60,194 nucleotides of DNA from Pseudoalteromonas sp. 0303 (GCF_013349995.1 NZ_JABVXF010000027.1:1-60194), one strand, 5' to 3'. Shown: positions 1-10,613, counted from the first letter of the stretch. Program-made: numbers and translations. The notes: generated by a model from the letters alone, not told the origin.

Positions 1-181
1 CCTTCAATAACAGAAACAACAGTATTGACCAAGAACCTGCGTTAAGCGGTTAGACCCACCCTTGATAGCCTGTAAAGCCGTTAGTGTGTTAAAACACCGA
101 GTAGGAGAAGAGGCACAAGGGCGCAAATACATCATAGGGCCGAGGTAGCTTGGCAAGGCCTACAAACAACACAGTTTCTAC
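1..181. other. left edge, no gene recognised
   Basis: No coding region can be supported here. One plus-strand frame stays open from the edge to a stop near base 54 and could be the last few residues of a gene cut by the window, but it is too short to identify. A small imperfect inverted repeat lies around 148-166. No promoter or RNA gene was recognised. Confidence 0.3.
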
Positions 182-583
182 TTAAAACTCAAACCATTGT
201 TTTATCTTTTCGATAATCTCAACATTCGCGGCAGGGAAGCTGTAATCATCAAGCTCGCTGAGTGCGACCCATTTGCCTTGTTGGCCTTCTGCGCCATGGG
301 CTGTGCCTGTGAAATCATCAACAATGTGCACATCTAAGCGTACGCATTTATCGCCGTAGTCATGTTCGATAACCATTAGCTCTTCACTGGCGTTTACGGT
401 TAGGTTTACTTCTTCTAACAGCTCGCGCTGTAGCGCAGTAAATACACTTTCGCCCTGCTCTACTTTGCCGCCTGGAAATTCCCATAAGCCGCCTTGGTGT
501 TTGTCGTCTGGGCGCTTACAAATAAATAATTGCTGATCTTTATAAATAACGCCAACAGCAACATGCACTACTTTTTTAGTCAT
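182..583 (-). CDS. mutT: MutT-like 8-oxo-dGTP diphosphatase (Nudix)
   Basis: This is a 133-residue single Nudix-domain protein. The Nudix box is complete: GGKVEQGES followed by the REL-x-EE helix, roughly residues 37-58, which carries the Mg-binding glutamates. MutT of this length hydrolyses 8-oxo-dGTP to the monophosphate in the cytoplasm and so keeps the oxidised nucleotide out of DNA. The family and the position directly downstream of secA match the usual secA-mutT order in gammaproteobacteria. The start is supported by an AAGGA ribosome site about 7 nt upstream. A hairpin terminator separates it from secA, so it probably has some independent transcription. Another Nudix specificity is possible, but synteny favours MutT. 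Confidence 0.9.
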   Translation of the reverse strand: MTKKVVHVAVGVIYKDQQLFICKRPDDKHQGGLWEFPGGKVEQGESVFTALQRELLEEVNLTVNASEELMVIEHDYGDKCVRLDVHIVDDFTGTAHGAEGQQGKWVALSELDDYSFPAANVEIIEKIKQWFEF

Positions 584-605
584 TTGTTGTTTCCTTAATC
601 ATAAA

Positions 606-630
606 AAAAGCGACGCAAGCGTCGCTTTTT
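606..630 (-). terminator. intrinsic terminator after secA
   Basis: A GCGACGC / GCGTCGC stem (610-625) has T runs on both flanks and so can act in either direction. It lies between the secA stop and the mutT start. Confidence 0.75.
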
Positions 631-645
631 ATCACCGTGTTTTGG

Positions 646-3354
646 TTATTTTAATTTACCGCAACACTGCTTATATTTATTACCTGAACCACAAGGACAC
701 GGCTCGTTACGGCCTACTTTTGGCTCTGCACGTTGTGTAACTACAGCACCTTCTGGTGTTTCACCACCGATGTGCTCAGCTTCTTCGTGTTGGTATTCAC
801 GTGGTGCATTTTCGCTACGACGATGTTGCTCTTCAACTTTCTCAACATCTTCTTCAGCGCGCACCTGTACTTTACTTAAAATACCCACAACGTCGACTTT
901 TAAGTTCTCTAGCATTTCAGAGAATAGCTCGAACGACTCGCGCTTGTACTCTTGCTTAGGATTCTTCTGTGCGTAACCACGTAAGTGGATACCTTGACGA
1001 AGGTGGTCCATCGCAGCTAAGTGATCTTTCCAGTGTTGATCTAGGCTTTGTAGCATAATCGCTTTTTCGAATTGACGTAGTACAGACTCGCCTACCATCT
1101 CTTCTTTTTGCTTGTACGCTTGCTCAACCGCTTCTTCGATACGCTCACGAAGCTTCTCTTCGTATAGTTTGCTATCTTCAGCTAGCCATTGTGAAATTGG
1201 CAGCTCGATTAAGAAATCTTGTTTTAAGCGCTCTTCAAGACCTGGGATATCCCACATTTCAGCAAGGCTTTGCGGTGCAATGAATTGGTCAATCACACCA
1301 TTTAACACATCGCCTCGAATTGCAGTGATTGTTTCTGAAATATCGCCTTCTTCAAGTAATTCGTTACGTTGCGAGTAAACAACACGACGTTGGTCATTTG
1401 CTACGTCATCGTACTCAAGTAATTGCTTACGAACGTCGAAGTTACGTGCTTCAACTTTACGTTGTGCGTTTTCGATTGCGCGGTTTACCCAAGGGTGCTC
1501 AATCGCTTCACCGCGTTGCATACCTAGTTTACGCATCATGTTAGTCATGCGCTCACCAGCGAAAATACGCATTAGCGCATCGTCCATTGATAGGTAGAAA
1601 CGGCTTGAACCAGCATCACCTTGACGACCAGAACGACCACGTAACTGGTTATCGATACGACGAGATTCGTGACGCTCAGTACCAATGATGTGTAGACCAC
1701 CCGCTTCGATTACTGCATCGTGGCGTTTTTGCCACTCATCTTTAATCGCTTTGATTTGTTCATCTGTTGGGTTTTCTAGCTTTTCAACTTCGCTGGTCCA
1801 GTTACCACCTAACACGATATCGGTACCACGACCGGCCATGTTAGTTGCAATAGTTACTGTGCCAGGTAAACCGGCATCGGCAACAATGTCTGCTTCTTGC
1901 GCGTGGAACTTAGCATTAAGTACGTTGTGCTTAATTTTTTCTTTACGTAAGAACTGCGATAAGTACTCAGAACTTTCGATAGAAATAGTACCCACAAGTA
2001 CCGGTTGACCACGTTCTTGGCAATCTTTGATATCAGCAAGGATTGCTTCGTACTTTTCTTCTTGTGTTAGGTATACAAGGTCAGCACGATCGTCACGGAT
2101 CATCGGTTTGTTAGTTGGCATTACTACTGTGTCTAGACCATAGATAGACTGGAACTCAAACGCTTCTGTGTCTGCTGTACCTGTCATACCCGCTAGTGTG
2201 TCGTATAAACGGAAGTAGTTTTGGAATGTGATTGATGCCAATGTTTGGTTTTCGTTTTGAATGCGTACACCTTCTTTTGCTTCAACAGCTTGGTGTAAAC
2301 CTTCTGACCAACGACGACCTTCCATTGTACGGCCTGTGTGCTCATCAACGATGATAACTTCGTTTTCTTTAACAACGTAATCAACGTCTTTTTGATAAAG
2401 CTTGTGAGCACGAAGTGCCGCATACACATGGCTTAATAATGTGATGCTAGAAGCTGAGTAAAGTGAATCACCTTCTTGAATTAAGCCGCGCTCAATTAGT
2501 AGCTCTTCAACTTTAATTTGGCCACGCTCTGTTAGGTGAACTTGCTTAGACTTTTCATCGATCGTGTAATCGCCGTCGCCTTCAACGCCTTCTTCATCTT
2601 CTTTTTCTTGAAGCTCTAGGTCAGGCACAATTTTGTTGATTTCGATGTAAAGCTCAGAGCTGTCTTCAGCTGGGCCTGAGATAATTAGCGGCGTACGCGC
2701 TTCATCGATTAGGATTGAATCCACCTCATCCACTACAGCGTAGTAAAGTGGGCGTTGTACACGCTCTTCAATGCTAAATGCCATGTTATCGCGCAGATAA
2801 TCAAAGCCAAATTCGTTATTGGTACCGTAAGTGATGTCGGCAGCGTAAGCGATTTTCTTTTGCTGTGGCATCATGCCTGGTACGTTACAGCCTACTGTTA
2901 GGCCTAAGAACTCAAATAATGGGCGGTTAGTTTCGGCGTCACGTTTTGCAAGGTAGTCGTTCACGGTAATTACGTGAACACCTTTACCTGTTAAACCACG
3001 AAGGTATGCAGGTAATGTTGCAGTTAGTGTTTTACCTTCACCGGTACGCATTTCTGCGATGCGACCTTGATGTAAAACCATACCACCTAGTAGCTGTACG
3101 TCGAAGTGACGCATGCCGTTTACACGCTTAGATGCTTCACGTACCACAGCAAATGCTTCTGGTAAAATGTCATCTAGGCTTTGTCCGTTATCGTAACGCT
3201 CTCTAAATTCTGCTGTTTTTGCTTTTAAATCTTCATCAGAAAGCGCTTCTAATTGCTTTTCAAGCGCATTAATTAGAGCGACCGTCTTTCTTAGGTTTTT
3301 AATAGTGCGGTCATTGCGACTACCAAAAATCTTGGTAAATAAATTAGATATCAT
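646..3354 (-). CDS. secA: Preprotein translocase ATPase SecA
   Basis: A 902-residue protein of standard SecA length. It is the motor that drives unfolded preproteins through SecYEG at the inner membrane. Walker A (MRTGEGKT, about residues 102-109) and the [11 protein letters not shown]alker B stretch define the first nucleotide-binding domain. The preprotein cross-linking domain, second helicase domain ([18 protein letters not shown]) and helical scaffold follow in the usual order. The C-terminal zinc motif CPCGSG...CC, which binds SecB, is intact. No secM-like reading frame is evident upstream, where E. coli uses SecM to control secA. A long AT-rich inverted repeat occupies the upstream region instead. 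Confidence 0.98.
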   Translation of the reverse strand: MISNLFTKIFGSRNDRTIKNLRKTVALINALEKQLEALSDEDLKAKTAEFRERYDNGQSLDDILPEAFAVVREASKRVNGMRHFDVQLLGGMVLHQGRIAEMRTGEGKTLTATLPAYLRGLTGKGVHVITVNDYLAKRDAETNRPLFEFLGLTVGCNVPGMMPQQKKIAYAADITYGTNNEFGFDYLRDNMAFSIEERVQRPLYYAVVDEVDSILIDEARTPLIISGPAEDSSELYIEINKIVPDLELQEKEDEEGVEGDGDYTIDEKSKQVHLTERGQIKVEELLIERGLIQEGDSLYSASSITLLSHVYAALRAHKLYQKDVDYVVKENEVIIVDEHTGRTMEGRRWSEGLHQAVEAKEGVRIQNENQTLASITFQNYFRLYDTLAGMTGTADTEAFEFQSIYGLDTVVMPTNKPMIRDDRADLVYLTQEEKYEAILADIKDCQERGQPVLVGTISIESSEYLSQFLRKEKIKHNVLNAKFHAQEADIVADAGLPGTVTIATNMAGRGTDIVLGGNWTSEVEKLENPTDEQIKAIKDEWQKRHDAVIEAGGLHIIGTERHESRRIDNQLRGRSGRQGDAGSSRFYLSMDDALMRIFAGERMTNMMRKLGMQRGEAIEHPWVNRAIENAQRKVEARNFDVRKQLLEYDDVANDQRRVVYSQRNELLEEGDISETITAIRGDVLNGVIDQFIAPQSLAEMWDIPGLEERLKQDFLIELPISQWLAEDSKLYEEKLRERIEEAVEQAYKQKEEMVGESVLRQFEKAIMLQSLDQHWKDHLAAMDHLRQGIHLRGYAQKNPKQEYKRESFELFSEMLENLKVDVVGILSKVQVRAEEDVEKVEEQHRRSENAPREYQHEEAEHIGGETPEGAVVTQRAEPKVGRNEPCPCGSGNKYKQCCGKLK

Positions 3355-3964
3355 GATAAAACCGTTACAATATATTCTTTGTTAGCTAGTCATTAGCTAA
3401 CCCACTTTCTTCAATTGATAATTAATATGCGCTTATGCTCATGATGTAGGGCATATTAATTAACAATTTATCAGTACGCTGTTCAAAACACCGCTTATTT
3501 CGTGCGCTATCATACCAGAGTCTGCGCAACATCAAACCTTCTGTGTGTGAAGATATGGAATTTCGGCAAGAAAATTAAAAAATCAGCCATAATCTTTGAT
3601 CTAACCCCACAAAAAGGGTGAAAACAAGATTACTGAATAGATATGGCGACAATCGAAATAAAATCAAGATCAGGGAAGAAAAAAGCGAAGTAAGTTAATA
3701 TTCACAAAGAGGCCAAGAGGTGCTGCGAATTAGAGAAAACAAAGCATTATTATCACTTCCTCATTCTCTTCTCATTCAGTTCTCTTTGTGCAAAAAGATC
3801 TTACACGCGAAATAAATTTCACGCCTATATCAAATGTGGGAATGGCTTTAGCCGTGAATTGTTCAAACACTTAGGCACTAAAGTACCTACATGCATTACA
3901 ACAAACGTGACTGCTCTCGAGTGATCAGGCAACTTACTACTTTATCCTTTCCCCTTGAAACTTC
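3355..3964. promoter_or_regulatory. 610-bp region upstream of secA with an 18-bp inverted repeat
   Basis: No gene of useful length was found on either strand. The main structure is an inverted repeat, 3413-3430 with 3451-3468. It has 18-bp arms with one mismatch and a 20-nt loop, centred about 85 bp upstream of the secA start, and could form a stable stem in the secA leader or bind a regulator. The rest is AT-rich and presumably holds the secA promoter and the 3' end of the slmA transcript, but I could not place -35 and -10 boxes with confidence. Confidence 0.5.
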
Positions 3965-4552
3965 CTACAACCAAATCTTTTGTAGCTCTGGCCATTGTTT
4001 TTCAAATTGTGCACTTGGTTTTGCTTTAAAGTCGCTGCGCACGAATTGATTCATCTTACCTTCTACATAGGCGAGTAAGAAGTTGGCTAGGGTGCTTTCG
4101 TCTGACTGGAATGCTTTACCTTCGCGAAGTTTGCGTTCGCGTAGCACTTGCTTGAACTGAGTTTCTAGCTTTTCAAATAAGCCTTGTACACGCTCACGTA
4201 AACGCTCTTGCTCACCTTGTAAGGCATCACCGGTCAAAATGCGGGTAATGCCCGGGTTTTTCTCGGCGAAGGCTAACAATAACAGCAAAATATTGTATAC
4301 ACGTGTTTGGCTTTCTTTCTCATTTTCTAAAATGAGGTTAATGCGTGATAACAGGGTATCTTCAATAAACTCGATTAGGCCCTCAAACATCCGTGCTTTA
4401 CTCGGAAAATGACGATATAACGCAGCTTCAGACACACCTACCTCGGCCGCGAGCTTTGCGGTTGTGATACGTTGACCTGGGCTGGTTTCTAACATTTGTG
4501 CGAGTGCTTGCAGAATCTGCTCTTTGCGATTACTTCTTTTTGTCGCAGGCAT
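3965..4552 (-). CDS. slmA: Nucleoid occlusion factor SlmA (TetR family)
   Basis: A 195-residue TetR-type protein that closely resembles SlmA along its whole length. Recognisable blocks are the helix-turn-helix segment [20 protein letters not shown] with the following FPSK, and LTRILTG-like text in the effector domain. SlmA binds specific chromosomal sites away from the terminus and, when bound, blocks FtsZ polymerisation over the nucleoid. I chose the second ATG because an AAGGA site lies 6 nt upstream of it; the first ATG (4558) abuts that site. It lies downstream of coaBC on the same strand. In many relatives dut sits between the two genes, but here there is only a 112-bp gap and no dut. 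Confidence 0.93.
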   Translation of the reverse strand: MPATKRSNRKEQILQALAQMLETSPGQRITTAKLAAEVGVSEAALYRHFPSKARMFEGLIEFIEDTLLSRINLILENEKESQTRVYNILLLLLAFAEKNPGITRILTGDALQGEQERLRERVQGLFEKLETQFKQVLRERKLREGKAFQSDESTLANFLLAYVEGKMNQFVRSDFKAKPSAQFEKQWPELQKIWL

Positions 4553-4664
4553 GACCATTCCTTTCTTATAATTTATTACTTGCGCTGTTGGGAGTCAGAC
4601 AAGCCATTTTTTGTGCAAATGAGTGGCTTATGTTAATGTTTTATTCAGTTTCTTTCCAGCATTT

Positions 4665-5858
4665 TTACAAACGCTTGGCAAGCTCAGTCATTACGCTCAT
4701 GGCTAAATCTTTTTTACTTCCCATTGCTAAATCTAGCTGCTCATTGTGCCAGAAGAGTGTTAAAGCATTATGATCAGAATTAAAGCCAAGGCCTTCTTTT
4801 GATACGTCATTTGCGCAGATCATATCGAGATTTTTGTTCTTTAATTTACCTTGTGCATAGCTTGCAACATCTTGAGTTTCTGCCGCAAAGCCAACGGTAT
4901 AAGGGCGGTTTTCGCTAAGCGCAGCGACGTTAGCGATAACATCTGGGTTTTTAACTAAGGTAAGGGTCAGTTCATCACCTTGCTTTTTCATCTTTTGCTC
5001 ATGAATTGCAGCTGCACGGTAATCAGCCACTGCTGCACAGCCGATAAAAGCATCCGATTGCACAGCAAGCTTCATTGAGGCGGTAAGTAATTGCTCAGCA
5101 CTTTCTATATTAGTAAGCAGGGCATTAGCAGGTGCTGCAATTGTTACGGGGCCTGAAATCAGATTTACCTTTGCACCTAGCGCAAGTGCAGCTTCTGCAA
5201 GGGCATAACCCATTTTGCCTGAGCTGTGATTAGAGATATAACGAACAGGGTCGAGGGCTTCTCGGGTTGGTCCTGCTGTAATCGTGATGGTTTTGCCTTT
5301 AAGTAGTGGCTCTACTTCAGGTTGTGTACAAAGCGCGACTAACTCATGAGGCTCTAACATGCGGCCTGCTCCAACATCACCACAGGCTTGCTCGCCTTTA
5401 CCTGGGCCCCAAATAGCCACGCCACGCTCACTAAGTGTGGCAAGATTGGCTTGTGTAGCAGGGTGGGCATACATTTGTTGGTTCATTGCAGGTGCAACAG
5501 CTACCTTTGCAGGAGTAGCCAGTAGTAGAGTTGTTAGTAAGTCATCTGCAATACCCATCGCCATTTTGGCTAAAATATTACTGGTTGCTGGGGCGACTAA
5601 AATAAGGTCTGCCCATTTGGCAAATTCGATATGGCCCATTGCGGCTTCTGCTGCGGGGTCGAGTAATGAATCAGAAACAATCTCACCGCTAACCGCTTGC
5701 ATAGTTAAAGGAGTAATAAAGTGTTTTGCTGAGTCGGTCATGACGACTTTTACTTCACAGCCTTGATCTTTTAAACGGCGAACAAGTTCTGCACATTTAT
5801 AGGCTGCAATACCACCACTCATACCTAGCAGGATTTTTTTATTTACTGATTTTGTCAT
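4665..5858 (-). CDS. coaBC: Bifunctional phosphopantothenoylcysteine decarboxylase / synthetase
   Basis: A 397-residue fusion that catalyses two consecutive steps of coenzyme A synthesis. CoaB condenses 4'-phosphopantothenate with cysteine, and CoaC, an FMN enzyme, decarboxylates the product. The N-terminal flavoprotein half starts with [10 protein letters not shown] and contains the APAMN substrate motif near residue 110. The C-terminal half holds the [17 protein letters not shown] signature, the AAVADYR segment and KNPDVIA. It is divergent from radC, as in many gammaproteobacteria, and shares the 5859-6002 promoter region with it. Confidence 0.96.
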   Translation of the reverse strand: MTKSVNKKILLGMSGGIAAYKCAELVRRLKDQGCEVKVVMTDSAKHFITPLTMQAVSGEIVSDSLLDPAAEAAMGHIEFAKWADLILVAPATSNILAKMAMGIADDLLTTLLLATPAKVAVAPAMNQQMYAHPATQANLATLSERGVAIWGPGKGEQACGDVGAGRMLEPHELVALCTQPEVEPLLKGKTITITAGPTREALDPVRYISNHSSGKMGYALAEAALALGAKVNLISGPVTIAAPANALLTNIESAEQLLTASMKLAVQSDAFIGCAAVADYRAAAIHEQKMKKQGDELTLTLVKNPDVIANVAALSENRPYTVGFAAETQDVASYAQGKLKNKNLDMICANDVSKEGLGFNSDHNALTLFWHNEQLDLAMGSKKDLAMSVMTELAKRL

Positions 5859-6002
5859 TACGTGAAATTTAACCTTTTTCGATATGGGCTAACGATAGCA
5901 AATCTTTACCGATAGCATGAAGTTTTCTTTTATACAGACAGGAAAAAATTGGATTTTATAGTACAGTTTAATAAGTGGAATAGTTGTTTTAAGGATGAAG
6001 CA

Positions 6003-6677
6003 ATGCCATTAACCGATTTACCTTTATCAGCAAGGCCGCGGGAGAAGTTACTTGCCCAAGGAGCCAAAGCACTCTCAGATGCAGAGTTATTAGCAATATT
6101 CTTACGTACCGGTGTGCCGGGTATGAATGCCATTGAGCTGGCGGAGCACCTGCTCGATATAAACAGCACTTTGCACGACTTATTTAATGCATCTGAACAA
6201 GAGTTCTGTGCCCAAAAGGGTTTAGGAGCCGCTAAGTATGTGCAGCTTCAAGCGGTACTTGAGCTAAGCCGGCGCTATATGCTTGAGCAATGTAAGCGCG
6301 AGGCACTATTTACTTCGCCGCAAGCCGTGTATGACTATTTAACTATTCAGCTGCGAGGCTTACAGCAAGAAGTATTTATGGTGCTGTACTTAGATAGTCA
6401 AAACCAGCTAATTAAAGACGAAGTACTTTTTTACGGCACTATTAATGCCGCTTCTGTTTACCCACGCGAAGTTGTTAAAGCAGCACTGCGTAATAATGCG
6501 GCGGCACTAATACTTGCTCATAACCACCCAAGTGGGGTTGCTGAACCTAGTCAGGCCGATAAATTAATCACCACAAAATTACAGCAAGCCTTAGCCTTAA
6601 TTGACATAAATGTGCTGGATCACATCATAGTGGGTGGTGAAAATTGTGTTTCGTTTGCTGAAAGAGGGCTTATATAG
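6003..6677 (+). CDS. radC: RadC family JAMM-domain protein
   Basis: A 224-residue protein of normal RadC length. An N-terminal helix-hairpin-helix-like segment precedes a C-terminal JAMM/MPN domain with the metal motif HNHPSG and the downstream Asp of the H-x-H-x(10)-D pattern. The fold predicts a metal-dependent hydrolase, but the role of RadC is unresolved; the old link to repair came from a misassigned mutation. I placed the start at the ATG preceded by AAGGA rather than at 5949, which would add 18 residues not found in the family. It is divergent from coaBC. Confidence 0.92.
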   Translation: MPLTDLPLSARPREKLLAQGAKALSDAELLAIFLRTGVPGMNAIELAEHLLDINSTLHDLFNASEQEFCAQKGLGAAKYVQLQAVLELSRRYMLEQCKREALFTSPQAVYDYLTIQLRGLQQEVFMVLYLDSQNQLIKDEVLFYGTINAASVYPREVVKAALRNNAAALILAHNHPSGVAEPSQADKLITTKLQQALALIDINVLDHIIVGGENCVSFAERGLI

Positions 6678-6950
6678 AGCCAACTGTATTAGAGAGTGTG
6701 TTAAAAATGAGCAGTTTAGGGCGATTTTAGAAATTAGTTTAATTTAAATGCAGTTTTTACTTTCCCTAAGGGCATTCGATCTTTATAATTAGCCGCTATC
6801 AAATTTACACATGAGCTGATTGGATAAGATCTGTTACTTGATCTTTGCCTGTATAAGCTGTATAAAGAGCGCCCTTCGATTTATCCCGGGGCACAAATAC
6901 TGGCCTAAGGGAAAATTAAGCTCGAGCGAAGTTATTGGAGATATATAGAC

Positions 6951-7187
6951 ATGTCTAAAGTATGTCAAGTTACAGGTAAGCGTCCAGCGGTTGGTAACCA
7001 CCGTTCACACGCGAGAAACGCGACTAAACGTCGTTTCCTACCTAACCTACAAACTCACCGTTTTTGGGTTGAAAGTGAAAAACGTTTTGTAACATTACGC
7101 ACTACTACTAAAGGTATGCGTATTATCGATAAAAAAGGCATCGACGCGGTTCTTACAGAAATCCGTGCTCGTGGCGAAAAAGTTTAA
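6951..7187 (+). CDS. rpmB: 50S ribosomal protein L28
   Basis: A 78-residue basic protein beginning [20 protein letters not shown], the typical L28 start. It is a structural protein of the large ribosomal subunit. It is followed after 11 bp by rpmG, the standard two-gene operon, and both are then closed by a strong terminator. The 273-bp region upstream should contain the promoter; I did not assign boxes. Confidence 0.98.
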   Translation: MSKVCQVTGKRPAVGNHRSHARNATKRRFLPNLQTHRFWVESEKRFVTLRTTTKGMRIIDKKGIDAVLTEIRARGEKV

Positions 7188-7198
7188 GGAACTGAATC

Positions 7199-7354
7199 AT
7201 GCGCGATAAGATCCGTTTAGTTTCAACTGCTGGTACTGGTTTTTTCTACACTACCGACAAGAACAAGCGTAACATGCCTGAAAAAATGGAAATCAAAAAA
7301 TACGATCCTAAAGCTCGTAAACACGTGATTTTCAAAGAAGCTAAAATCAAGTAA
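7199..7354 (+). CDS. rpmG: 50S ribosomal protein L33
   Basis: A 51-residue protein starting [19 protein letters not shown] and ending in [10 protein letters not shown], both typical of L33. It lacks the cysteine pairs seen in zinc-binding L33 paralogues, so it is the zinc-independent form. The start has an AAGGA site 7 nt upstream and lies 11 bp after rpmB in one operon. Confidence 0.97.
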   Translation: MRDKIRLVSTAGTGFFYTTDKNKRNMPEKMEIKKYDPKARKHVIFKEAKIK

Positions 7355-7378
7355 TTTTAGTTTTCAGAATATCAAAAA

Positions 7379-7400
7379 CCCAGCTTCGGCTGGGTTTTTT
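7379..7400 (+). terminator. intrinsic terminator after rpmBG
   Basis: A CCCAGC-TTCG-GCTGGG hairpin with an extra-stable UUCG tetraloop is followed by six T residues. It closes the rpmB-rpmG operon. Confidence 0.9.
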
Positions 7401-7582
7401 GTTTTTAGCGTTTAGAAAACCTTAATAGGGCACAATAATCTAGCTTGGCTTGCTGTTTTATCTTGCTTAATTATCAATCTAAGCGTAAAATGCGCGCTCA
7501 TTTCGGCTTATTAAATTTAATTCCTTGCCTTAAACCGACTGGCCGAAACGGTAGAAGGCTCTATTAACCGTAAGGAATATCC

Positions 7583-7924
7583 ATGCGTCATTACGAAATC
7601 GTATTCATGGTTCACCCTGATCAGAGTGAGCAAGTACCTGGTATGATCGAACGTTATACTGGTTCTATCACTGAAGCTGGTGGTACTATCCACCGTCTTG
7701 AAGACTGGGGCCGTCGTCAATTGGCTTACCCAATCGACAAGCTTCACAAAGCTCATTATGTTCTTATGAACGTTGAAGCACCTACTGAAGTAATCAGCGA
7801 GCTAGAAACTACTTTCCGCTACAACGATGCAGTGCTTCGTAACTTAGTTATGCGTACTAAAGACGCTGTAACTGAAGCATCTCCTCTTGCGAAAGAAGAG
7901 AAGAAAGAAGCACCAGCTGCTTAA
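7583..7924 (+). CDS. rpsF: 30S ribosomal protein S6
   Basis: A 113-residue protein beginning [20 protein letters not shown], characteristic of S6, a small-subunit protein that pairs with S18. It heads the conserved rpsF-priB-rpsR-rplI operon, and its partner S18 is two genes downstream. Its C terminus reads [10 protein letters not shown]. coli S6 ends in Glu-Glu, to which RimK adds glutamates. Here the last residues are alanine, which matters because a rimK homologue lies at 43.7 kb. Confidence 0.98.
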   Translation: MRHYEIVFMVHPDQSEQVPGMIERYTGSITEAGGTIHRLEDWGRRQLAYPIDKLHKAHYVLMNVEAPTEVISELETTFRYNDAVLRNLVMRTKDAVTEASPLAKEEKKEAPAA

Positions 7925-7967
7925 TCGTTTTGAGTTCAAGCATGGCGCTTGCAGTTGAGATAAAAAG

Positions 7968-8294
7968 ATGAGCCAACCGCTTAATCCTTATATGAATCAG
8001 CTGACACTATCTGGGGTTGTTTGTAAAACACCTAAATATAGTCAAAGCCCTGCTGGTATACCGCATTGTATTTTTGTTCTTGAACATAAATCGATGCAAA
8101 TTGAAGCAGACCTTAACCGTAATAGTTATGTCAGGCTTCAAGTTGTTGCCAGCGGCACGCCAATGCAACAACAAACTCAACAATTGCACGTTGGGCAACA
8201 AGTGCAAGTGACGGGGTTTTTAAACCGTCACGAAGGCCGAAACGGCTTAAGCCAATTGGTCTTGCATGCTCAACATATAGAAAGAATTTTTTGA
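7968..8294 (+). CDS. priB: Primosomal replication protein N (PriB)
   Basis: A 108-residue single OB-fold protein related to SSB, with family text such as NQLTLSGVV near the start and VTGFLNRHEGRNG near the end. PriB helps PriA and DnaT reload DnaB at stalled replication forks. It sits between rpsF and rpsR, its conserved operon position. The replicative helicase dnaB that it helps to reload is 7 kb downstream. Confidence 0.95.
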   Translation: MSQPLNPYMNQLTLSGVVCKTPKYSQSPAGIPHCIFVLEHKSMQIEADLNRNSYVRLQVVASGTPMQQQTQQLHVGQQVQVTGFLNRHEGRNGLSQLVLHAQHIERIF

Positions 8295-8306
8295 GGAATT
8301 TTACTC

Positions 8307-8534
8307 ATGGCACGTTATTTCAGACGTCGTAAGTTCTGCCGCTTTAAAGCGGAAGGCGTACAACAAATCGATTATAAAGATCTAGCTACTCTTAGAAACT
8401 ATGTTACAGAAAGTGGCAAAATCGTACCTAGCCGTATCACAGGTACTAGCGCTAAATATCAGCGTCAGCTAGCAACTGCTATCAAGCGTGCTCGCTACTT
8501 AGCCCTTCTTCCATACACTGACTTACATAAGTAA
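8307..8534 (+). CDS. rpsR: 30S ribosomal protein S18
   Basis: A 75-residue basic protein beginning [17 protein letters not shown], diagnostic for S18. It binds S6 on the platform of the small subunit. It starts 12 bp after priB in the same operon and has a clear GAGGA ribosome site upstream. Confidence 0.98.
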
Positions 8535-8569
8535 GCAGCGGATTAACAGTTTTTAAAAGGTGTAGAGAC

Positions 8570-9022
8570 ATGCAAGTTATTCTACTAGACAAGATCGCAA
8601 ACCTAGGTGGCCTAGGTGACCAGGTTGTAGTTAAATCTGGCTTCGCACGTAACTTCCTTTTCCCACAAGGTAAGGCAGTTCCTGCAACTAAAGCTAACAT
8701 CGAAACTTTCGAAGCACGTCGTGCTGATTTAGAAGCTAAGATCGCTGAAGATCTAGCTGCTGCTCAAGCTCGCGCTGACAAGTTAGAAGCATTAGCTGAA
8801 GTTACACTAGTTTCTAAAGCTGGTGACGAAGGCAAGTTATTCGGTTCTATCGGTACTCGCGACATCGCTGAAGCTATTTCAGCTGTTGGCGTTGAAGTTG
8901 CTAAATCAGAAGTTCGTTTACCTCTAGGTACTATCCGTGAGACTGGCGAATTTGACGTAGCAATCGCAGTACACTCAGACGTATCGGCTACTATCAAAGT
9001 AATCGTTATCGCTGAAGCTTAA
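8570..9022 (+). CDS. rplI: 50S ribosomal protein L9
   Basis: A 150-residue protein beginning [19 protein letters not shown], the L9 N-domain signature. A long central helix and the C-terminal domain with the LPLG-IRETGEF segment follow. L9 helps maintain translational reading-frame fidelity. It is the last gene of the operon and is followed by a terminator. Confidence 0.98.
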   Translation: MQVILLDKIANLGGLGDQVVVKSGFARNFLFPQGKAVPATKANIETFEARRADLEAKIAEDLAAAQARADKLEALAEVTLVSKAGDEGKLFGSIGTRDIAEAISAVGVEVAKSEVRLPLGTIRETGEFDVAIAVHSDVSATIKVIVIAEA

Positions 9023-9043
9023 TAGCAATATTAAGTAAAAAAA

Positions 9044-9067
9044 GCCGCACTTAGGTGCGGCTTTTTT
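9044..9067 (+). terminator. intrinsic terminator after rplI
   Basis: A GCCGCAC-TTAG-GTGCGGC hairpin is followed by six T residues, and an A run precedes the stem. Confidence 0.92.
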
Positions 9068-9325
9068 GTGCCTGAAATTTATGAATTGTAGCATTTTGTA
9101 CCGCTATTGCTTCCTCGGTTACCATCTAATAGTATTAGTTTCTATATTTTAAACACACAAATACCAATCCTATAATCTTACCTATTTTACAAACATGCGT
9201 TCTTTTTTCTTAATTTTCTTGTTCTTATTAGTATAATCGAATGAGTAAAAGTAAATTGGTTAAAATTGACACTGACAACGCTGTCATTTATATTGTGCTG
9301 GTTAAAAAGTATTAAGGGGTTGAGG

Positions 9326-9757
9326 TTGAAAAGTGCATTAGTACCACATGGAATGGGTAAACAAACAGGATTTACATTAGTAGAAATTCTTATCGTGATC
9401 GCTATTTTAGGGATTCTGTATAGCGTAGCACTACCTGCTTACACTGAGCACATGCAACGTAGTCGCCGTGCTGATATTCAACAAGAGTTACTGCAATACA
9501 GCGCCAGTCTTGAACGTATTTATTCACGAAATGGCGGGTACCCTAATGCATTCGTAACCCAAAATACTGATTATTACACCTTTACCTACACAGCAACAGA
9601 TAAAGTATCAGGTGCTGTAAGCGACTTTAAAAATCGTGGCTACAGTTTAAAAGCCGCTCCTAAATCGGGTTCGGCGCAAGCAAGTGATCGCTGTGGTGAC
9701 TTAACCGTTAAACATGATGGTAGTTATAGCGCTTCATTTAGTGATTGCTGGGAGTAA
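9326..9757 (+). CDS. pilE: Type IV pilus minor pilin, PilE-like
   Basis: A prepilin-like protein. A short leader ends in Gly, then F-T-L-V-E-I begins the hydrophobic helix, so PilD would cleave at G^F and methylate Phe1. A variable globular part with two cysteines near the C terminus (DRCGDL and SDCWE) suggests a disulphide loop. I chose a TTG start with AAGGGG 6 nt upstream; the ATG at 9353 gives a shorter leader but lacks a good ribosome site, so the start is uncertain. It is first in a five-gene cluster in which all proteins have prepilin leaders. Minor pilins of this group prime pilus assembly at the inner membrane and shape the pilus tip. Confidence 0.82.
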   Translation: MKSALVPHGMGKQTGFTLVEILIVIAILGILYSVALPAYTEHMQRSRRADIQQELLQYSASLERIYSRNGGYPNAFVTQNTDYYTFTYTATDKVSGAVSDFKNRGYSLKAAPKSGSAQASDRCGDLTVKHDGSYSASFSDCWE

Positions 9758-9762
9758 CACAA

Positions 9763-10215
9763 TTGCGTCGAATTGCAGGGTTTACCTTAATTGAGTTAAT
9801 GGTTGTGCTGAGTGTTATTGGCATTATGGCAGCCCTTGCTTTTCCGTCTTTTAGCCAACAAATTTTGCAAGATCGCGTGGTAACAACTGCAAATCAATTA
9901 AATAGCGCCTATAAATTTGCACGCAGTGAAGCGGTCAAACGCGACAAACCTATTAACCTAGTTGTCAGTAATAATAGTTGGCAAGTGACCCTCAACGAGG
10001 GGGGCGTAGACACGATTTTAAAAGAATTTTCGGTCACAAAAAGCGGTGTTACCGTCAACTTAGTCGCATTGTCCATTAGTGCCAGTGGTGAAGTTGATAA
10101 ACAAGCTGAAATTTTAGTGAAAGATGAACACACAAACACCACAGATTACGTGATGTGTGTGCTTAAAAGTGGCCAAAACTGGTTAGTAGAAAATTCACAG
10201 CGAGGATGTGCATGA
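9763..10215 (+). CDS. fimT: Type IV pilus minor pilin, FimT/GspH-like
   Basis: About 150 residues. The leader LRRIAG is followed by FTLIELMVVLSVIGIMAALA, a classic prepilin cleavage site and N-terminal helix. The C-terminal part contains YKFARSEAVKRDKPI, typical of the GspH/FimT family, and ends with a cysteine-containing tail. FimT-type minor pilins belong to the tip complex, and some bind DNA during natural transformation. A TTG start with GGAG 8 nt upstream fits best. It overlaps pilV by 4 bp. Confidence 0.85.
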   Translation: MRRIAGFTLIELMVVLSVIGIMAALAFPSFSQQILQDRVVTTANQLNSAYKFARSEAVKRDKPINLVVSNNSWQVTLNEGGVDTILKEFSVTKSGVTVNLVALSISASGEVDKQAEILVKDEHTNTTDYVMCVLKSGQNWLVENSQRGCA

Positions 10216-10613
10216 ATAAGCAGGCAGGCTTTTCATTATTAGAAGTGATGATTTCAGTGGTGATCGCTGGCATCGCATTATTAGGCTTGGCGGCAGCGCA
10301 GCTCAAATCGCTGCAATATGCAACCAATAGCTTTAATTACACCGTGTCACTTATTCAAGGGCAAAATACCATTGAGCGTTTGTGGCCGCGTATTTGTGAA
10401 ATTCAAAAAACCAATACCGCACTTTTTCAAGACGCGACATTTAGAGCTTCGCTCGCGCCACAAGTGAGTGATTATCAACTGACGATCCCAGCTACTTACA
10501 GTGATGATATGCAAGTTAATGTGGCTTGGGTCGATAAGCGCATGACAGACAATGCAGAAAATCAAATTAGTCTAAATGCCAGTTTCCCTGATTTAACGGC
10601 GGTGTGCTCATGA
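10212..10613 (+). CDS. pilV: Type IV pilus modification/minor pilin, PilV-like
   Basis: 133 residues with the leader MNKQAG and then FSLLEVMISVVIAGIALLGL, which matches PilV/GspI-type prepilins. The second ATG is chosen because GAGG lies about 6 nt upstream and because PilV leaders are short. It overlaps the fimT stop and the next gene by a few bases, so translation is probably coupled. Its likely role is as a minor pilin in the initiating tip complex with PilW and PilX. Confidence 0.85.
   Translation: MNKQAGFSLLEVMISVVIAGIALLGLAAAQLKSLQYATNSFNYTVSLIQGQNTIERLWPRICEIQKTNTALFQDATFRASLAPQVSDYQLTIPATYSDDMQVNVAWVDKRMTDNAENQISLNASFPDLTAVCS

Noticed and set aside
1..181. Insertion sequence remnant at the left edge
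   Set aside because: The sequence has a slightly odd look and a small inverted repeat, but no transposase text or defined terminal repeats.
756..2008. Several plus-strand open frames of 60-107 codons inside the secA region
   Set aside because: They are antisense frames of a highly conserved long gene, have no ribosome sites and no recognisable products.
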